In this document: piece after piece, positions 47,794 through 58,903 of the stretch
How the letters are laid out: each line of letters opens with the position of its first letter
Numbering within the stretch: position 1 is the first letter of the stretch
Source of the DNA: Rahnella sikkimica
Lineage (GTDB): Bacteria > Pseudomonadota > Gammaproteobacteria > Enterobacterales > Enterobacteriaceae
NCBI RefSeq assembly: GCF_002951615.1
Contig: NZ_CP019062.1
Span: forward strand, 2,542,001 to 2,606,000
Direction of reading: 5' to 3'
DNA: 64,000 nt
Program-made: the position numbers and the translations under genes
Notes under the pieces: generated by a model
Told to the model about the DNA's origin: nothing
Databases searched by the model: none
Seen by the model: the letters and a program-made list of their open reading frames with translations, nothing else

Positions 47794-49656
47794 ATGAGTC
47801 TTGAATTAGCCAAATACCCGACACTGGCGCTGGCGGAGAATCCCGAAGATCTCCGCTCACTCCCAAAAGAGAGCTTACCCAAGCTCTGTGATGAACTGCG
47901 TCAATATTTATTGGCCAGCGTCAGCCAGTCCAGCGGACACTTTGCGTCCGGTTTGGGAACGGTAGAACTGACCGTCGCCATGCATTATGTCTACAACACG
48001 CCCTTCGACCATGTGGTCTGGGATGTGGGCCATCAGGCTTATCCGCATAAAATTCTGACCGGCCGTCGCGAACGCATTTCCACCATCCGCCAGAAAGGCG
48101 GGTTGCATCCGTTCCCGTGGCGCGGCGAAAGCGAATACGACACGTTGTCCGTCGGTCACTCCTCGACGTCCATCAGTGCCGGTCTGGGCATGGCTGTTGC
48201 CGCCGAGCGTGAAGGCAAAGGCCGCCGCACCGTTTGCGTGATTGGCGATGGCGCAATCACCGCCGGGATGGCTTTCGAGGCCATGAACCACGCGGGCGAT
48301 ATCAAACCTGACATGCTGGTTATCCTCAATGATAACGAGATGTCGATTTCCGAAAACGTCGGTGCGCTGAACAATCATCTGGCGCAATTGTTGTCCGGAA
48401 AACTGTATTCGCGACTGCGTGAAGGCGGTAAAAAAGTCCTGTCCGGCCTGCCGCCGATTAAAGAGCTGGTGCGTCGTACGGAAGAACATCTCAAAGGCAT
48501 GATGGTGCCAGGCACGCTGTTTGAAGAGCTGGGTTTTAACTATATCGGTCCGGTTGACGGGCATGATGTGGTGGCGCTGGCACAAACGCTGAAGAACATG
48601 CGCGAGCTGAAAGGCCCGCAATTGCTGCACATCATGACCAGGAAAGGCAAAGGCTACGCACCGGCGGAAAAGGATCCGATCAGTTTCCACGCGGTGCCGA
48701 AATTCGATCCGGCTTCAGGCACACTGCCAAAAAGCAAAGAAGGTCTGCCCACTTATTCCAAAATCTTTGGCGACTGGCTGTGCGAAACAGCGGCCAAAGA
48801 CAGCAAACTGATGGCGGTGACGCCTGCAATGCGCGAAGGCTCCGGCATGGTGCGCTTCTCGCGTGAATATCCGCAGCAGTATTTCGACGTCGCGATTGCT
48901 GAACAGCACGCCGTGACTTTTGCCGCCGGTCTGGCCATTGGCGGTTACAAGCCGATTGTCGCGATTTACTCGACGTTCCTGCAACGCGCGTACGATCAGG
49001 TGATCCACGATGTGGCTATCCAGAATCTGCCGGTGCTCTTCGCCATTGACCGTGGCGGCATCGTCGGAGCCGACGGTCAGACGCATCAGGGCGCTTTCGA
49101 CTTGTCCTTCCTGCGCTGCATTCCAAACATGACTATCATGACGCCAAGCGATGAAAACGAATGTCGTCAGATGCTGCATACCGGTTATCACCATAACAAC
49201 GGCCCGGTCGCGGTGCGTTATCCGCGCGGCAGCGGCACGGGTGCGACCTGCGAACCGCTGGCGTCGCTGCCCATCGGCAAAGGCGTTGTCCGTCGTGAAG
49301 GCGAAAAAGTGGCCATCCTGAATTTCGGGACTTTACTGCCGGACGCGCTGGCAGCGGCTGAAAAACGTAACGCCACCGTCGTGGATATGCGCTTTGTGAA
49401 ACCGCTGGATGAAGCCCTGATTCAGGAACTGGCGGCCAGCCATGAAGTGCTGGTGACGCTGGAAGAAAACGCCATTATGGGCGGTGCGGGCAGCGGTGTG
49501 AATGAACTGCTGATGTCCAAACGCATTCTGGTGCCGGTGCTCAATATCGGCCTGGCGGACAGCTTTGTTCCGCAGGGTACGCAGGAAGAAATTCGCCACG
49601 ATCTGGGGCTGGACGCCGAAGGCATCGATCGTCAGATCACCGACTGGCTGGCCTGA
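47794..49656 (+). CDS. dxs: 1-deoxy-D-xylulose-5-phosphate synthase Dxs
   Basis: 620 aa (E. coli 620). Thiamine-diphosphate enzyme that makes DXP from pyruvate and glyceraldehyde 3-phosphate, the first step of the MEP pathway. [18 protein letters not shown] (ThDP-binding GDG...N) at about residue 152, the transketolase-type glutamate in [13 protein letters not shown] at about 370, and [18 protein letters not shown] are present. Downstream of ispA by 18 bp: precursor and farnesyl synthesis are made together. Confidence 0.97.
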   Translation: MSLELAKYPTLALAENPEDLRSLPKESLPKLCDELRQYLLASVSQSSGHFASGLGTVELTVAMHYVYNTPFDHVVWDVGHQAYPHKILTGRRERISTIRQKGGLHPFPWRGESEYDTLSVGHSSTSISAGLGMAVAAEREGKGRRTVCVIGDGAITAGMAFEAMNHAGDIKPDMLVILNDNEMSISENVGALNNHLAQLLSGKLYSRLREGGKKVLSGLPPIKELVRRTEEHLKGMMVPGTLFEELGFNYIGPVDGHDVVALAQTLKNMRELKGPQLLHIMTRKGKGYAPAEKDPISFHAVPKFDPASGTLPKSKEGLPTYSKIFGDWLCETAAKDSKLMAVTPAMREGSGMVRFSREYPQQYFDVAIAEQHAVTFAAGLAIGGYKPIVAIYSTFLQRAYDQVIHDVAIQNLPVLFAIDRGGIVGADGQTHQGAFDLSFLRCIPNMTIMTPSDENECRQMLHTGYHHNNGPVAVRYPRGSGTGATCEPLASLPIGKGVVRREGEKVAILNFGTLLPDALAAAEKRNATVVDMRFVKPLDEALIQELAASHEVLVTLEENAIMGGAGSGVNELLMSKRILVPVLNIGLADSFVPQGTQEEIRHDLGLDAEGIDRQITDWLA

Positions 49657-49662
49657 TCTCTT

Positions 49663-49695
49663 TCCCCTCTTTCTGCCTGAAAGAGGGGATTTTCC
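49663..49695 (+). terminator. Terminator of xseB-ispA-dxs
   Basis: TCCCCTCTTTC-TGCCT-GAAAGAGGGGA (49663-49689), perfect 11-bp stem followed by TTTTCC. Confidence 0.88.
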
Positions 49696-49807
49696 TTTCT
49701 CACTTTCTCTTCCTTTACCCAATTCTGCCGTTCAGTAAGCTACAGTTGTAGCGTGCTAATCATTTTCACGACTTTCTGACTTCAATTCGTCCTGACCAGG
49801 AGATGTC

Positions 49808-50782
49808 ATGCAATACACTATTCTCGGAAAAACCGGCCTGAACGTTTCACGCCTGTGCCTTGGCTGTATGACGTTCGGCGAACCGGATCGCGGAACCCAC
49901 GCATGGACCCTTCCCGAAGAAAGCAGCCGCCCGATCATTAAACAGGCCCTTGAGGCGGGAATAAATTTTTTTGATACCGCCAACAGCTATTCCGACGGCA
50001 GCAGCGAAGAAATCGTCGGGCGCGCGCTGAAGGATTTTGCAAACCGTGATGAAATTGTCGTGGCGACCAAGGTTTACAACGCAGTCACCGGCCTGAAACC
50101 GGGGCTTTCACGCGCATCAATCCTACAATCTGTCGATGACAGTCTGCGCCGTCTCGGCATGGAATATGTCGATTTGCTGCAAATCCACCGCTGGGATTAC
50201 GAAACGCCCATCGAAGAAACGCTGGAAGCGCTGAATGACGTCGTCAAAGCCGGTAAGGCACGTTTTATCGGCGCGTCTTCTATGCACGCCCATCAGTTTA
50301 AACGGGCGCTGGATGTCTCGGCGCAAAATGGCTGGGCGAGTTTTGTCTCGATGCAGGACCAGTACAATCTGATCCAACGCGAAGAAGAAAACGAAATGTA
50401 CCCGTTGTGCCTGGACAGGAATATTGCGGTTCTGCCGTGGAGCCCGCTGGCTCGCGGTAAACTCACCCGCCCGTGGGGCGAAACCACCGCGCGTTCTGTG
50501 TCGGATAACTTTGCCAAAACGCTGTACGACGCGACGGATGCAGCAGACGGTAAAATCGCTGAACGTGTAGGCAAAATCGCGGAAGATCACGGTGTGCCGC
50601 GTGCGCAAATCGCGCTGGCCTGGATCCTCAGCAAACAGGTCGTGACCGCACCGATTATCGGCGCTTCCCGCCCTGCGCATCTGACGGAGGCTATTGGCGC
50701 GCTGGATATCACGCTGTCAGCAGAAGAAATTGCAGAGCTGGAAATGGCATATGTGCCGCACGAGGCCACCGGTTTTAAATAA
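49808..50782 (+). CDS. yajO: Aldo/keto reductase YajO
   Basis: 324 aa (E. coli 324). NADPH-dependent aldo-keto reductase TIM barrel; the family catalytic tetrad is visible in FFDTANSYSDG (Asp, Tyr), VVATKV (Lys) and LLQIHRWD (His). In E. coli YajO has been linked to 1-deoxyxylulose and thiamine-related steps, and its place after dxs is conserved. Ribosome site CCAGGAG before ATG 49808. Its own terminator follows. Confidence 0.94.
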   Translation: MQYTILGKTGLNVSRLCLGCMTFGEPDRGTHAWTLPEESSRPIIKQALEAGINFFDTANSYSDGSSEEIVGRALKDFANRDEIVVATKVYNAVTGLKPGLSRASILQSVDDSLRRLGMEYVDLLQIHRWDYETPIEETLEALNDVVKAGKARFIGASSMHAHQFKRALDVSAQNGWASFVSMQDQYNLIQREEENEMYPLCLDRNIAVLPWSPLARGKLTRPWGETTARSVSDNFAKTLYDATDAADGKIAERVGKIAEDHGVPRAQIALAWILSKQVVTAPIIGASRPAHLTEAIGALDITLSAEEIAELEMAYVPHEATGFK

Positions 50783-50811
50783 CCACAGCAACTGATACGT
50801 GTTTGAAATGT

Positions 50812-50847
50812 AAAAAGGCGCTGCGGGAAACCGGCAGCGCCTTTTTA
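50812..50847. terminator. Bidirectional terminator between yajO and pgpA
   Basis: AAAAAGGCGCTGC (50812-50824) pairs with GCAGCGCCTTTTT (50834-50846): 13-bp perfect arms between convergent genes. Confidence 0.9.
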
Positions 50848-50873
50848 CATCAAATCAATCGCATCACATCAGC

Positions 50874-51428
50874 TCAGAACAACGGCCAGTGATGCCCCAC
50901 CAGATAGATCATCGCGGCAGCCAGAACACCGGCGACCACATCATCAATCATGATCCCCATTCCGCCCTGAACGTTGCGATCAAACCAGCGGATCGGCCAC
51001 GGTTTCCAGATATCCAGCACGCGGAAAACGATAAATCCGATCAGCACCCAGCGCCAGTCATTCACGGGGATTGCCATCAGGGTGATCCACATCCCGACAA
51101 ATTCATCCCACACGATGCTGCCGTGGTCATGTACCCGCATATCCCTCGCCGTCTGTTTACACAGATAAACACCAATACAGATGCTGAACATGACAATCAT
51201 GGAATAGACCTGCCACGGCAGGTAAGTCATCACAATCCAAAACGGAATCGCTGCAACAGAACCGGCGGTTCCCGGCCCGACAGGAAATAAACCACTGCCG
51301 AAACCGGTTGCCAGTAAGTGCCACGGATTGCGCAGGTTCAGACGCTTTTTCGCCGCCGCCATGTCCTGCACCGGATCACCGGTTTTTCCTTTATACCTGG
51401 CAGGGCGTTTTTTACGGCTGATATTCAC
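50874..51428 (-). CDS. pgpA: Phosphatidylglycerophosphatase A
   Basis: 184 aa (E. coli 172). Inner-membrane phosphatase that dephosphorylates phosphatidylglycerol phosphate. Conserved segments [30 protein letters not shown] and [10 protein letters not shown] carry the acidic active-site residues. The start is GTG 51428, whose GTGA overlaps the thiL stop, giving a basic N-terminus ([14 protein letters not shown]); an internal ATG at 51362 would give a protein nearer the E. coli length. Confidence 0.93.
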   Translation of the reverse strand: MNISRKKRPARYKGKTGDPVQDMAAAKKRLNLRNPWHLLATGFGSGLFPVGPGTAGSVAAIPFWIVMTYLPWQVYSMIVMFSICIGVYLCKQTARDMRVHDHGSIVWDEFVGMWITLMAIPVNDWRWVLIGFIVFRVLDIWKPWPIRWFDRNVQGGMGIMIDDVVAGVLAAAMIYLVGHHWPLF

Positions 51429-52411
51429 AACGCCTCCTTACCGGCAAAATGATCGAACCCCTGCCATTCAAGCTCAACGACGGCCCCGGAACGCATAAAT
51501 TTGAGGCCCTCTGAAAGCGGAGCAATTTGCCCGACACAGGTAAAACCAACACCGAGATGGCTGAGTGCAACATCCAGCGCGCCACGGTTGATTTCCGGTA
51601 CGGTGAAGCACAGTTCGTAATCTTCGCCGCCCGTCAGCGCCCATTTCAGCGCCTGTTCAGGGTCTGCGACCGACTTCACAGCATCTGAGAGCGGAATTGC
51701 ATCGAGATCTAAACGTGCGCCGCATCCGCTGGCTTTCAGTATATGTTTAAGATCAGAAATCAACCCGTCGGACAGGTCGATCGCTGAGGTCGCTAAATCA
51801 CGCAATCCCTGCCCCTGCAAAACGCGGGGTGACGGACGCAGATGGCGTTTCAGCAGGAAATCGCGGGTCGGGGTATCGCTGACATTCAGCTCGTCAAGAA
51901 GGAGCGCCAGACCCGCCGCACTGTCGCCCAGCGTACCGGTAACGAAGATCCAGTCTCCGACGCCTGCGCCGCCGCGTGTTAATGCGCGACCGACGGGAAC
52001 CAGCCCCTGAATGGTCAGCGTCATGCTCAGCGGACCACGGGTGGTATCACCGCCGATCAGCTGCATGCCGTAATAGTTAAGCTGGTCGAAGAGGCTGTCA
52101 CTGAACGCCTGCAACCAGTCCGGGTTCACTTCCGGAAGCGTCAGTGCCAGCGATACCCAGGCAGGATCAGCGCCCATCGCAGCCAGATCGCTGAGGTTTA
52201 CAGCCAGCGCTTTGTAGCCGAGGTCGGCCGGTGAAATCGTTTTGAGAAAATGGATGCCTTCAACCAGAGTGTCAGTACTGACGGCTAAAAGTTGCTTTTC
52301 GCCCACCGTCAGTAAGGCACAATCATCACCAATACCTAACTGAACATCTTGTCGGGCGGTTCTGAACCTGTTGAAGTAGCGAGTGATGACATCAAATTCG
52401 CCGCATGACAT
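51425..52411 (-). CDS. thiL: Thiamine-monophosphate kinase ThiL
   Basis: 328 aa (E. coli 325). ATP-dependent phosphorylation of thiamine monophosphate to the active diphosphate. PurM/SelD-type fold; [10 protein letters not shown] at about residue 24 and [13 protein letters not shown] at about 71 hold the Mg/ATP aspartates, and SDGLISDL at about 210 is conserved. Upstream is nusB; downstream pgpA overlaps by 4 bp. Confidence 0.96.
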   Translation of the reverse strand: MSCGEFDVITRYFNRFRTARQDVQLGIGDDCALLTVGEKQLLAVSTDTLVEGIHFLKTISPADLGYKALAVNLSDLAAMGADPAWVSLALTLPEVNPDWLQAFSDSLFDQLNYYGMQLIGGDTTRGPLSMTLTIQGLVPVGRALTRGGAGVGDWIFVTGTLGDSAAGLALLLDELNVSDTPTRDFLLKRHLRPSPRVLQGQGLRDLATSAIDLSDGLISDLKHILKASGCGARLDLDAIPLSDAVKSVADPEQALKWALTGGEDYELCFTVPEINRGALDVALSHLGVGFTCVGQIAPLSEGLKFMRSGAVVELEWQGFDHFAGKEAL

Positions 52412-52438
52412 AGCACAATTCCAAATCGTTAGAATGAC

Positions 52439-52462
52439 TTAAGGCCGGAAGCCCGGCCTTAA
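52439..52462 (-). other. Hairpin between nusB and thiL
   Basis: TTAAGGCCGG-AAGC-CCGGCCTTAA, perfect 10-bp stem 28 bp before the thiL ATG. The T-run (TTTTT) lies on the 5' side in the transcript direction, so it is not a standard terminator; it may be a processing or attenuation element inside the rib-nusB-thiL operon. The rest of the 166-bp gap shows nothing else. Confidence 0.6.
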
Positions 52463-52577
52463 AAAGGGGTGTCACACAGAGGATAAGCGAGGTGACATCA
52501 CCAGATTATCAACAGAGTCAGTATTGCACCAAAAATGACTGTCGCCATTTATGAGTGCCGCTGACTCTATTTGACGA

Positions 52578-52991
52578 TCATTTTTTACGAATGTGCGGGC
52601 CCGCTTTGTCCAGCACACCGTTGACAAACTTGTGACTGTCTTCAGCACCGAAGGTTTTAGCCAGTTCGATAGCTTCGTTGATCGCCACTTTGTAAGGGAC
52701 GTCCTGGCGTTTGCTCAGCTCATACAGAGCCAGACGCAAAATCGCTCTTTCCACCTGGCCCAATTCATCCAACTGGCGGGACAGGTATGGCGCCATCAAT
52801 GCATCGAGTTTCTCTGCACTGTTTGCCACACCAGACAGCAGTTCGCGGAAATAGGCAATGTCTACGTCTTTGACATCCTGCTCGGTCAGGAATTCTAATT
52901 CAACATCGGCGATGTCATTTTTCGACAACTGCCAGGAGTAAAGCGCCTGGACGGCACATTCACGGGCGCGGCGACGAGCAGCAGGTTTCAC
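52578..52991 (-). CDS. nusB: Transcription antitermination factor NusB
   Basis: 137 aa (E. coli 139). All-helical RNA-binding protein that joins NusE (S10) at the boxA of rRNA leaders to form the antitermination complex. N-terminal [19 protein letters not shown] and C-terminal [28 protein letters not shown] are family signatures. 20 bp downstream of ribE. Confidence 0.96.
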   Translation of the reverse strand: MKPAARRRARECAVQALYSWQLSKNDIADVELEFLTEQDVKDVDIAYFRELLSGVANSAEKLDALMAPYLSRQLDELGQVERAILRLALYELSKRQDVPYKVAINEAIELAKTFGAEDSHKFVNGVLDKAGPHIRKK

Positions 52992-53011
52992 GGATTTCCC
53001 CTTAACTAGAT

Positions 53012-53482
53012 TCAGGCCTTAATAGCCTTGATAACATTAATCATTTCAAGCGCGGTCAGTGCAGCTTCTGCACCCTTGTTACCGGCTTTTGTCCCTGCGC
53101 GTTCAATGGCTTGTTCGATGCTTTCTGTTGTCAGCACACCAAAGGCAACCGGGATTTCGCTGTTCATTGCAACGCTGGCCAGGCCAGAGCTGCATTCGCC
53201 CGCTACGAATTCAAAGTGGGCAGTGCCCCCGCGGATCACAGTGCCGAGCGCAACAACGGCGTCGAACTTACCGCTTTCAGCCAGTGCACGCGCTGCCAGA
53301 GGCAATTCGTATGCGCCAGGGACCCAGACTACGGTGATGTTGTCATCGCTGACCTGACCGATACGTTTCAACGCATCAACAGCGCCTGACAGCAGACTGT
53401 CGTTGATGAAATTATTAAAACGCGCAATCGCGATCGCTACGCGCGCGTTCGGCGTGGCTACAGCACCTTCGATAACGTTCAT
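53012..53482 (-). CDS. ribE: 6,7-dimethyl-8-ribityllumazine synthase
   Basis: 156 aa (E. coli 156; also called RibH). Condenses 5-amino-6-ribitylaminouracil with dihydroxybutanone phosphate, the penultimate step to riboflavin; assembles into a 60-mer. Conserved [32 protein letters not shown] with the catalytic His, and FGVLTTE. The start ATG 53482 ([11 protein letters not shown]); an earlier in-frame ATG at 53566 is not supported. Confidence 0.96.
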   Translation of the reverse strand: MNVIEGAVATPNARVAIAIARFNNFINDSLLSGAVDALKRIGQVSDDNITVVWVPGAYELPLAARALAESGKFDAVVALGTVIRGGTAHFEFVAGECSSGLASVAMNSEIPVAFGVLTTESIEQAIERAGTKAGNKGAEAALTALEMINVIKAIKA

Positions 53483-53620
53483 AGTTTTCCTTAAAGTGGG
53501 TTCAGGAGTTTCTAACCCCTGCCGCAGGGGGGCGGATTCTATCATAAAATTACCCTGTCTGGACATGCGCTTTTCAAACCCATTCAGACAGAGAGGCGTA
53601 AATCTCTCAGTACGCGTTGC

Positions 53621-54769
53621 TTAGTACACCGGCTTCAGGCGCAAACGTAAATCCGGGCCAATTTGCCTGACATCGCTGAAAGAAAATTCAGGGGCATCGG
53701 CCAGATGCGTTAAGCCGGGGAGTTCACACAGCGCGCGGCCATTATGACCTAATAGTTTCGGTGCCATATAAACGATTAATTCATCAACCAGACCCGCCTG
53801 TAATAAGGCTCCGGCCAGTTGCGCGCCTGCTTCTACCCAGATGGCGTTTACCTGGCGTTTCGCCAGTTGCATCATCAGCAGAACCAGATCAATACGATTG
53901 TCACGACCGGGCACGCGCCATTGTTCGACGGATTCTGGCCAGATTTGCGTGTCAGTCTCCAGACGCGCCAGCAGTACGTCGCCGGGTAAATTCACCAGCT
54001 GATGTTGTGGTGTGACGCGATTCTGGCTGTCGAGGATCACGCGCAGCGGCTGACGCAGATTTTCCTGCGGATATACCGCCTGCACCTCGCTGCCCAGTTC
54101 GTCCCAGCGCACGGTCAGTGACGGGTTATCGGCCAGCACCGTCGCGCTGGTGCTCAGAATGGCCGAGCTTTCAGCGCGAAAACGCTGAACGTCAGCGCGT
54201 GCCGCAGCGGAAGTGATCCACTGGCTTTCGCCCGACGCCATTGCCGTTCTGCCGTCCAGCGACGCGCCCATTTTAAGTTGCACGTAAGGAAAACCGGTGC
54301 GCATACGTTTGAGGAAACCGAGATTGACGGCTTCCGCCTGCGGATGCATCAGACCGTGGCTGACCTCAACGCCATTTTGCTTGAGGCGGTATAATCCCCG
54401 ACCCGCGACTTCCGGATTGGGATCCTGCATCGCCGCGACCACGCGGGTAACGCCTGCGGCCAGCAATGCATCTGCACACGGCGGCGTGCGCCCGTGATGG
54501 CTACACGGCTCGAGCGTGACATATGCGGTCGCACCTCTGGCTTTCTCACCCGCCATGCGTAAGGCATGAACTTCGGCATGCGGTTCACCGGCACGCAAAT
54601 GATAGCCTTCACCGACGATTTCGCCATGAAGGACAATCACGCAGCCGACGTTCGGATTAGGTGTGGTAGTGAAACGTCCGCGACGCGCCAGCTCAAAAGC
54701 GCGCGCCATAAAACGTTCATCACGGTGTGACTCAGCAGAAGAATTATCAGCAGGCTGTTCGGGGAGCAT
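53621..54769 (-). CDS. ribD: Bifunctional riboflavin deaminase/reductase RibD
   Basis: 382 aa (E. coli 367). N-terminal pyrimidine deaminase (about 15-155) with zinc ligands in HAEVHAL and PCSHHGRTPPC; C-terminal NADPH-dependent reductase (about 160-380) with ASLDGRTAMASGESQWIT. Catalyses the second and third steps of riboflavin synthesis. The N-terminus is about 14 residues longer than E. coli (MLPEQPADNSSAESHRDE), possibly a start further downstream. Follows nrdR by 9 bp; 138 bp separate it from ribE. Confidence 0.95.
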   Translation of the reverse strand: MLPEQPADNSSAESHRDERFMARAFELARRGRFTTTPNPNVGCVIVLHGEIVGEGYHLRAGEPHAEVHALRMAGEKARGATAYVTLEPCSHHGRTPPCADALLAAGVTRVVAAMQDPNPEVAGRGLYRLKQNGVEVSHGLMHPQAEAVNLGFLKRMRTGFPYVQLKMGASLDGRTAMASGESQWITSAAARADVQRFRAESSAILSTSATVLADNPSLTVRWDELGSEVQAVYPQENLRQPLRVILDSQNRVTPQHQLVNLPGDVLLARLETDTQIWPESVEQWRVPGRDNRIDLVLLMMQLAKRQVNAIWVEAGAQLAGALLQAGLVDELIVYMAPKLLGHNGRALCELPGLTHLADAPEFSFSDVRQIGPDLRLRLKPVY

Positions 54770-54778
54770 TAACTTTCC

Positions 54779-55228
54779 TTAGTCCTGAAGACGGGCAATC
54801 TCTTCGCCAAATTCACGGATATCTTCGAAGCTGCGATAAACCGATGCGAAGCGGATATAGGCGACTTTATCGAGCCCTTTCAGGGCATCCATTACCAGAT
54901 TTCCAATCATTTTGGCAGGAATTTCACGTTCACCGGTGGCGCGTAACTGCGATTTAATGTGGCTGATGGCGGTTTCGACATCATCAGAGCTGACCGGTCT
55001 TTTTTCCAGCGCTTTCAGAAAACCGCTGCGAAGCTTGTCTTCGTTGAAAGGTTCACGAACTTCATTGCTTTTAATGACGCGCGGCATCACCAGTTCCGCC
55101 ACTTCAAAAGTGGTGAAACGTTCATGGCAGTCCAGACACTGACGGCGTCGGCGGACCTGAGATCCATCACCTACCAGGCGGGAATCGATGACTTTAGTAT
55201 CAACAGCGGCACAAAATGGGCAATGCAT
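54779..55228 (-). CDS. nrdR: Ribonucleotide reductase regulator NrdR
   Basis: 149 aa (E. coli 149). Zinc ribbon with Cys3, Cys6, Cys31 and Cys34 followed by an ATP-cone domain (about 49-139; [20 protein letters not shown]). It represses the nrd operons according to bound (d)ATP. First gene of nrdR-ribD-ribE-nusB-thiL-pgpA; divergent from yajI across 161 bp. Confidence 0.97.
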   Translation of the reverse strand: MHCPFCAAVDTKVIDSRLVGDGSQVRRRRQCLDCHERFTTFEVAELVMPRVIKSNEVREPFNEDKLRSGFLKALEKRPVSSDDVETAISHIKSQLRATGEREIPAKMIGNLVMDALKGLDKVAYIRFASVYRSFEDIREFGEEIARLQD

Positions 55229-55389
55229 AGCACTTCCTGACAGCGGGCATAATTGGACACCAGTTTACCCCGAAGTGTGCCGACAACAAAGGCTGTCGCT
55301 ACTTTCATAGACATCAGGTTAAACTTACTCATCTTATATTGGTGCCCGTAAAGAATGTTTCAACGGGCCGATGAAAGGAAATCTCTGAT

Positions 55390-55965
55390 ATGACAAAACC
55401 TCCCCGCCTCTTACTGGCCTGTGCCACATTATTAAGTCTGTCGGGCTGCGCGCAGCAAAATCCTAATTTACCGGAACTGAAAGCCGAATTGGTTCAGCTT
55501 AACCAAAAGCTCTCCCGTCTGACCGTTCTGGCGACAGCGCTGGAACAGCAAACTACGCTGAACCGACAGTCCACTAACGGGGTTTATTTGCTTCCGGCGG
55601 CGAAAAGCACGGCGCTGGTGGAGACTGAAATTGGCGAACTGAGTCTCGAACTGACTCGCATCGCCCCGGATGCCAGCGGCGTTCAGGCCGTATTAGAGAT
55701 CAAAAACAATGCAGGACAGCCGTTGCCGGCGTTTACCGCCACACTGAACTGGGGCCAGCTGGATCCGGTGACCGGCAAGCCGCTGACCGTGGATATGCAA
55801 ACCCAGACCATTACAGTCGAGCCAGACTTATTACCGGGGCCGGTGAAAACGGTGGACGTGAAGCTTGATCAGGTGACGGTCGAAACACTGGGCTTCGTTC
55901 ATCTGCACAACTTTGTCGCCACGCAGAAACCCGCTCAGGCCACAGCGCCGGTTCCGGCGAAGTAA
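55390..55965 (+). CDS. yajI: DUF3251 lipoprotein YajI
   Basis: 191 aa (E. coli 179). Lipobox LSGC (Cys20), Ala at +2, so an outer-membrane lipoprotein; a short predicted coiled coil (about 30-60, LPELKAELVQLNQKLSRLTVL) is followed by a beta-rich DUF3251 domain. Function unknown. In E. coli it lies between nrdR and tsx; here tsx and yajD are absent and the next gene is secF. Confidence 0.88.
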   Translation: MTKPPRLLLACATLLSLSGCAQQNPNLPELKAELVQLNQKLSRLTVLATALEQQTTLNRQSTNGVYLLPAAKSTALVETEIGELSLELTRIAPDASGVQAVLEIKNNAGQPLPAFTATLNWGQLDPVTGKPLTVDMQTQTITVEPDLLPGPVKTVDVKLDQVTVETLGFVHLHNFVATQKPAQATAPVPAK

Positions 55966-55996
55966 AACCTGATATCAGCAGATAAAATTCAGGCAT

Positions 55997-56027
55997 AAAA
56001 AAACCCCGCATATTGCGGGGTTTTTGC
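55997..56027. terminator. Bidirectional terminator between yajI and secF
   Basis: AAAAACCCCGCA-TAT-TGCGGGGTTTTT (55999-56025), perfect 12-bp stem between convergent genes. Confidence 0.93.
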
Positions 56028-56046
56028 TTTCTACGCTACCGGCAGA

Positions 56047-57018
56047 TTACGGCAGAATCGAAGGCTGATCTGCACCTTCTTTTTCCACTTTCTGCTGCAA
56101 CATGTGCTCACGTTTCATACCCAGTTTCAGGGCAAGCGCCGAAGCAACGTAAATTGATGAAGCCGTACCGATTGAAACGCCAATCAACATAGTCAGTGAG
56201 AAACCACGGAGCATTGCACCACCAAACAGATACAACATCAGGATCACGACTAACGTCGTACCGGATGTGATTAATGTTCTGTGCAACGTCTGGGTCAAGG
56301 ACACGTTAAAGATTTCGTAAGGCGTCCCGCGACGGATCTTGCGGAAGTTCTCACGAATACGGTCCGATACCACAATGCTGTCGTTAAGCGAGTAACCGAT
56401 AACCGACATCAGCGATGCGACGATAGTCAGGTCAACCTCGATATGGAACAACGAGATAATACCCATCGTGATCACAACGTCGTGAGCAAGCGAGATAACC
56501 ACACCTGCGGCCAGACGCCACTCGAAACGGAAACCAACGTAAATCAGGATAGCGATCAACGCCACTAACAGCGCCATAGCACCGTTCTGCGCTAAATCAG
56601 CCCCTACGCTCGGCCCGACGAACTCGATGCGTTTCACCTGAGCATTCTGGTTGGTCGTTTCGTTAATCACGCTAAGAACTTTGGTACCCAGAACCTGGCC
56701 GCCGGTTTCACCCTGAGTCGGTGGCATACGTACCATGATGTCACGGCTGCTACCAAAGTTCTGTACCAGCGGATCTGCAAAGCCTGATTTCTCAAGCGCT
56801 GCGCGCATCACGTCCAGATCCGCAGGTTTTTCCAGCGAGATTTCAATGACCGTTCCGCCGGTGAAATCCAGACCCCAGTTAAAACCTTTCACACCGATAA
56901 TGGCGATAGAAAGGATCAACAGGAAACCAGAGATACCGAAAGCCCAGTAATCCCAGCGCATAAAGTCATAGACTCTACGGCCATGGTTTAATTGTTCAAC
57001 AGTATATTCCTGTGCCAC
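56047..57018 (-). CDS. secF: Protein translocase subunit SecF
   Basis: 323 aa (E. coli 323). Inner-membrane partner of SecD with six helices and a periplasmic P4 domain (about 45-135); uses the proton gradient to pull proteins through Sec[17 protein letters not shown] near residue 47, and [20 protein letters not shown] with the proton-path Asp near 213, are present. 10 bp after secD. Confidence 0.97.
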   Translation of the reverse strand: MAQEYTVEQLNHGRRVYDFMRWDYWAFGISGFLLILSIAIIGVKGFNWGLDFTGGTVIEISLEKPADLDVMRAALEKSGFADPLVQNFGSSRDIMVRMPPTQGETGGQVLGTKVLSVINETTNQNAQVKRIEFVGPSVGADLAQNGAMALLVALIAILIYVGFRFEWRLAAGVVISLAHDVVITMGIISLFHIEVDLTIVASLMSVIGYSLNDSIVVSDRIRENFRKIRRGTPYEIFNVSLTQTLHRTLITSGTTLVVILMLYLFGGAMLRGFSLTMLIGVSIGTASSIYVASALALKLGMKREHMLQQKVEKEGADQPSILP

Positions 57019-57028
57019 AACGCACTCC

Positions 57029-58876
57029 TCAGATAGACAGCTTTTTGATGCGCTTGCCGCCGTACAACAGGTTTACGATGGCACGGGTACCGATGATTGC
57101 GGTAAACATTGACGTCGCTACACCGATACCGGTTGTAATCGCAAAGCCTTTAATTGCCCCGGTGCCGACGGCATACAGGATGATAACCTTGATGAGCGTC
57201 GTGACGTTGGCATCAAAGATGGAGCTGAACGCGCCCTTGTAACCTTCCTCGATAGCCTGCTGTACTGAACGTCCGTTACTAAGTTCTTCCTTAATACGTT
57301 CATTAATCAGTACGTTGGCATCAACTGCGACCGCAAGGGTTAATACGATACCCGCAATCCCCGGCATGGTCAGTGTTGCGCCCGGTATCAGGGACATGAT
57401 CCCCACAATAAGCACCAGGTTAGCAATCAGCGCAGAGGTCGCAATCAGGCCAAACTTCTTATAGAAGAACAGCATGAAGATAATTGAGACCGCAAGTCCT
57501 GCCAGACAGGCTTCCAGACCTTGCTTGATATTTTCCATACCTAAGGTCGGGCCGATGGTACGTTCTTCAACAATCTGAATTGGCGCAATCAGAGCACCGG
57601 CACGCAGCAGCAGAGAGAGCTGACGGGCTTCATTCGGATCGCTCACCCCGGTGATACGGAAGCTGTTACCCAGACGTGACTGAATCGTCGCGACGTTGAT
57701 AACTTCTTCTTGTTTCGCCAGAATCGAACGGCCATTCGCATCTTTCTTACCGCTGTCTTTGTACTCCACAAACAGGGTGGCCATCGGTTTACCGATATTG
57801 TCCTTGGTGAAGTTAGACATGGCGTTACCGCCAGCGCTGTCGAGAGAAATGTTAACCTGCGGCTGATTGTATTCATCCATGTTGGATGTCGAGTCAGTGA
57901 TATGGTCACCGGTCAGAATCACACGTTTGTACAGAACAACCGGGCGACCATCACGCGTATTTTTCACTTCACTGTCACCCGGAACACGGCCTGTTGCCGC
58001 CGCAGAGGCGTCCACATTGGTGTTAACCAGACGGAATTCCAGCGTTGCCGTTGCGCCTAAAATTTCTTTAGCGCGGGCAGTATCCTGAATACCTGGCAAC
58101 TCAACCACAATACGGTCTGCGCCCTGACGCTGTACCAGCGGCTCGGCCACACCCAGTTGGTTTACACGGTTACGCAGGATGGTGATGTTTTGCTGAACGG
58201 CATACTCACGCGCCTCATTCAGGCGGGCATCAGTCATCACCACATTGATAGCGGTATCGCCACTGTTGGTGATCACTAAATCGCGGTGACGCGGGCTCAG
58301 ATAGCTGACGGCCGCATCGCGGGTCGTAGCATCACGGAAGCGCACTTCAACGCCATAGTTGTCGAGCTTACGCACCGTGGCATAAGGGATATTCTTGTCG
58401 CGCAAATCACTGCGCATGTTATCCATGGTTTGTTCTTGCAGCTTGCTTAACGCGGTATCCATATCCACTTCCATCAGGAAGTGAACGCCACCACGTAAGT
58501 CGAGGCCCAGCTTCATCGGCTCGGCACCCAGCATACTCAACCAGCGCGGCGTTGCCGGAGCCAGGTTAAGTGCAATCACAAATTTGTCGCCCAGAGCCGT
58601 TGTCAGCACTTCACGAGCGCGAAGCTGAACATCCGTATCTTTAAAACGGGCTAGAATAGCGCCATTTTCCAGGGCAATAGATTTGCTCTGGATTTTATTT
58701 TGATCTAATTCGTTACGGACTTGGTCCAGCGTTGCTGCACTGGCGTCGGAACCCCGAGCACCAGTGATTTGAACAGCCGGATCCTCACCATAAAGGTTGG
58801 GAAGTGCATAAAGCAGCCCGACGATGATCACAACGATCAACATCAGATACTTCCACGCAGGATAACGGTTTAACAC
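57029..58876 (-). CDS. secD: Protein translocase subunit SecD
   Basis: 615 aa (E. coli 615). One N-terminal helix, a large periplasmic domain (P1 head and base, about 30-450) and five C-terminal helices. [16 protein letters not shown] near residue 118 and [16 protein letters not shown] with the conserved Asp519-type residue near 517 are intact. With SecF and YajC forms the SecDF-YajC accessory complex. Confidence 0.97.
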   Translation of the reverse strand: MLNRYPAWKYLMLIVVIIVGLLYALPNLYGEDPAVQITGARGSDASAATLDQVRNELDQNKIQSKSIALENGAILARFKDTDVQLRAREVLTTALGDKFVIALNLAPATPRWLSMLGAEPMKLGLDLRGGVHFLMEVDMDTALSKLQEQTMDNMRSDLRDKNIPYATVRKLDNYGVEVRFRDATTRDAAVSYLSPRHRDLVITNSGDTAINVVMTDARLNEAREYAVQQNITILRNRVNQLGVAEPLVQRQGADRIVVELPGIQDTARAKEILGATATLEFRLVNTNVDASAAATGRVPGDSEVKNTRDGRPVVLYKRVILTGDHITDSTSNMDEYNQPQVNISLDSAGGNAMSNFTKDNIGKPMATLFVEYKDSGKKDANGRSILAKQEEVINVATIQSRLGNSFRITGVSDPNEARQLSLLLRAGALIAPIQIVEERTIGPTLGMENIKQGLEACLAGLAVSIIFMLFFYKKFGLIATSALIANLVLIVGIMSLIPGATLTMPGIAGIVLTLAVAVDANVLINERIKEELSNGRSVQQAIEEGYKGAFSSIFDANVTTLIKVIILYAVGTGAIKGFAITTGIGVATSMFTAIIGTRAIVNLLYGGKRIKKLSI

Positions 58877-58903
58877 GGCAGTTCCCTTCGGGAAAATCGA
58901 AAA

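Noticed and set aside
47908..48690. 260-codon open frame opposite dxs
   Set aside because: Shadow of a highly conserved gene; no start signals.
52439..52462. Rho-independent terminator ending the nusB transcript
   Set aside because: The T-run is on the 5' side in the transcript direction, so the hairpin is listed as an unassigned element instead.
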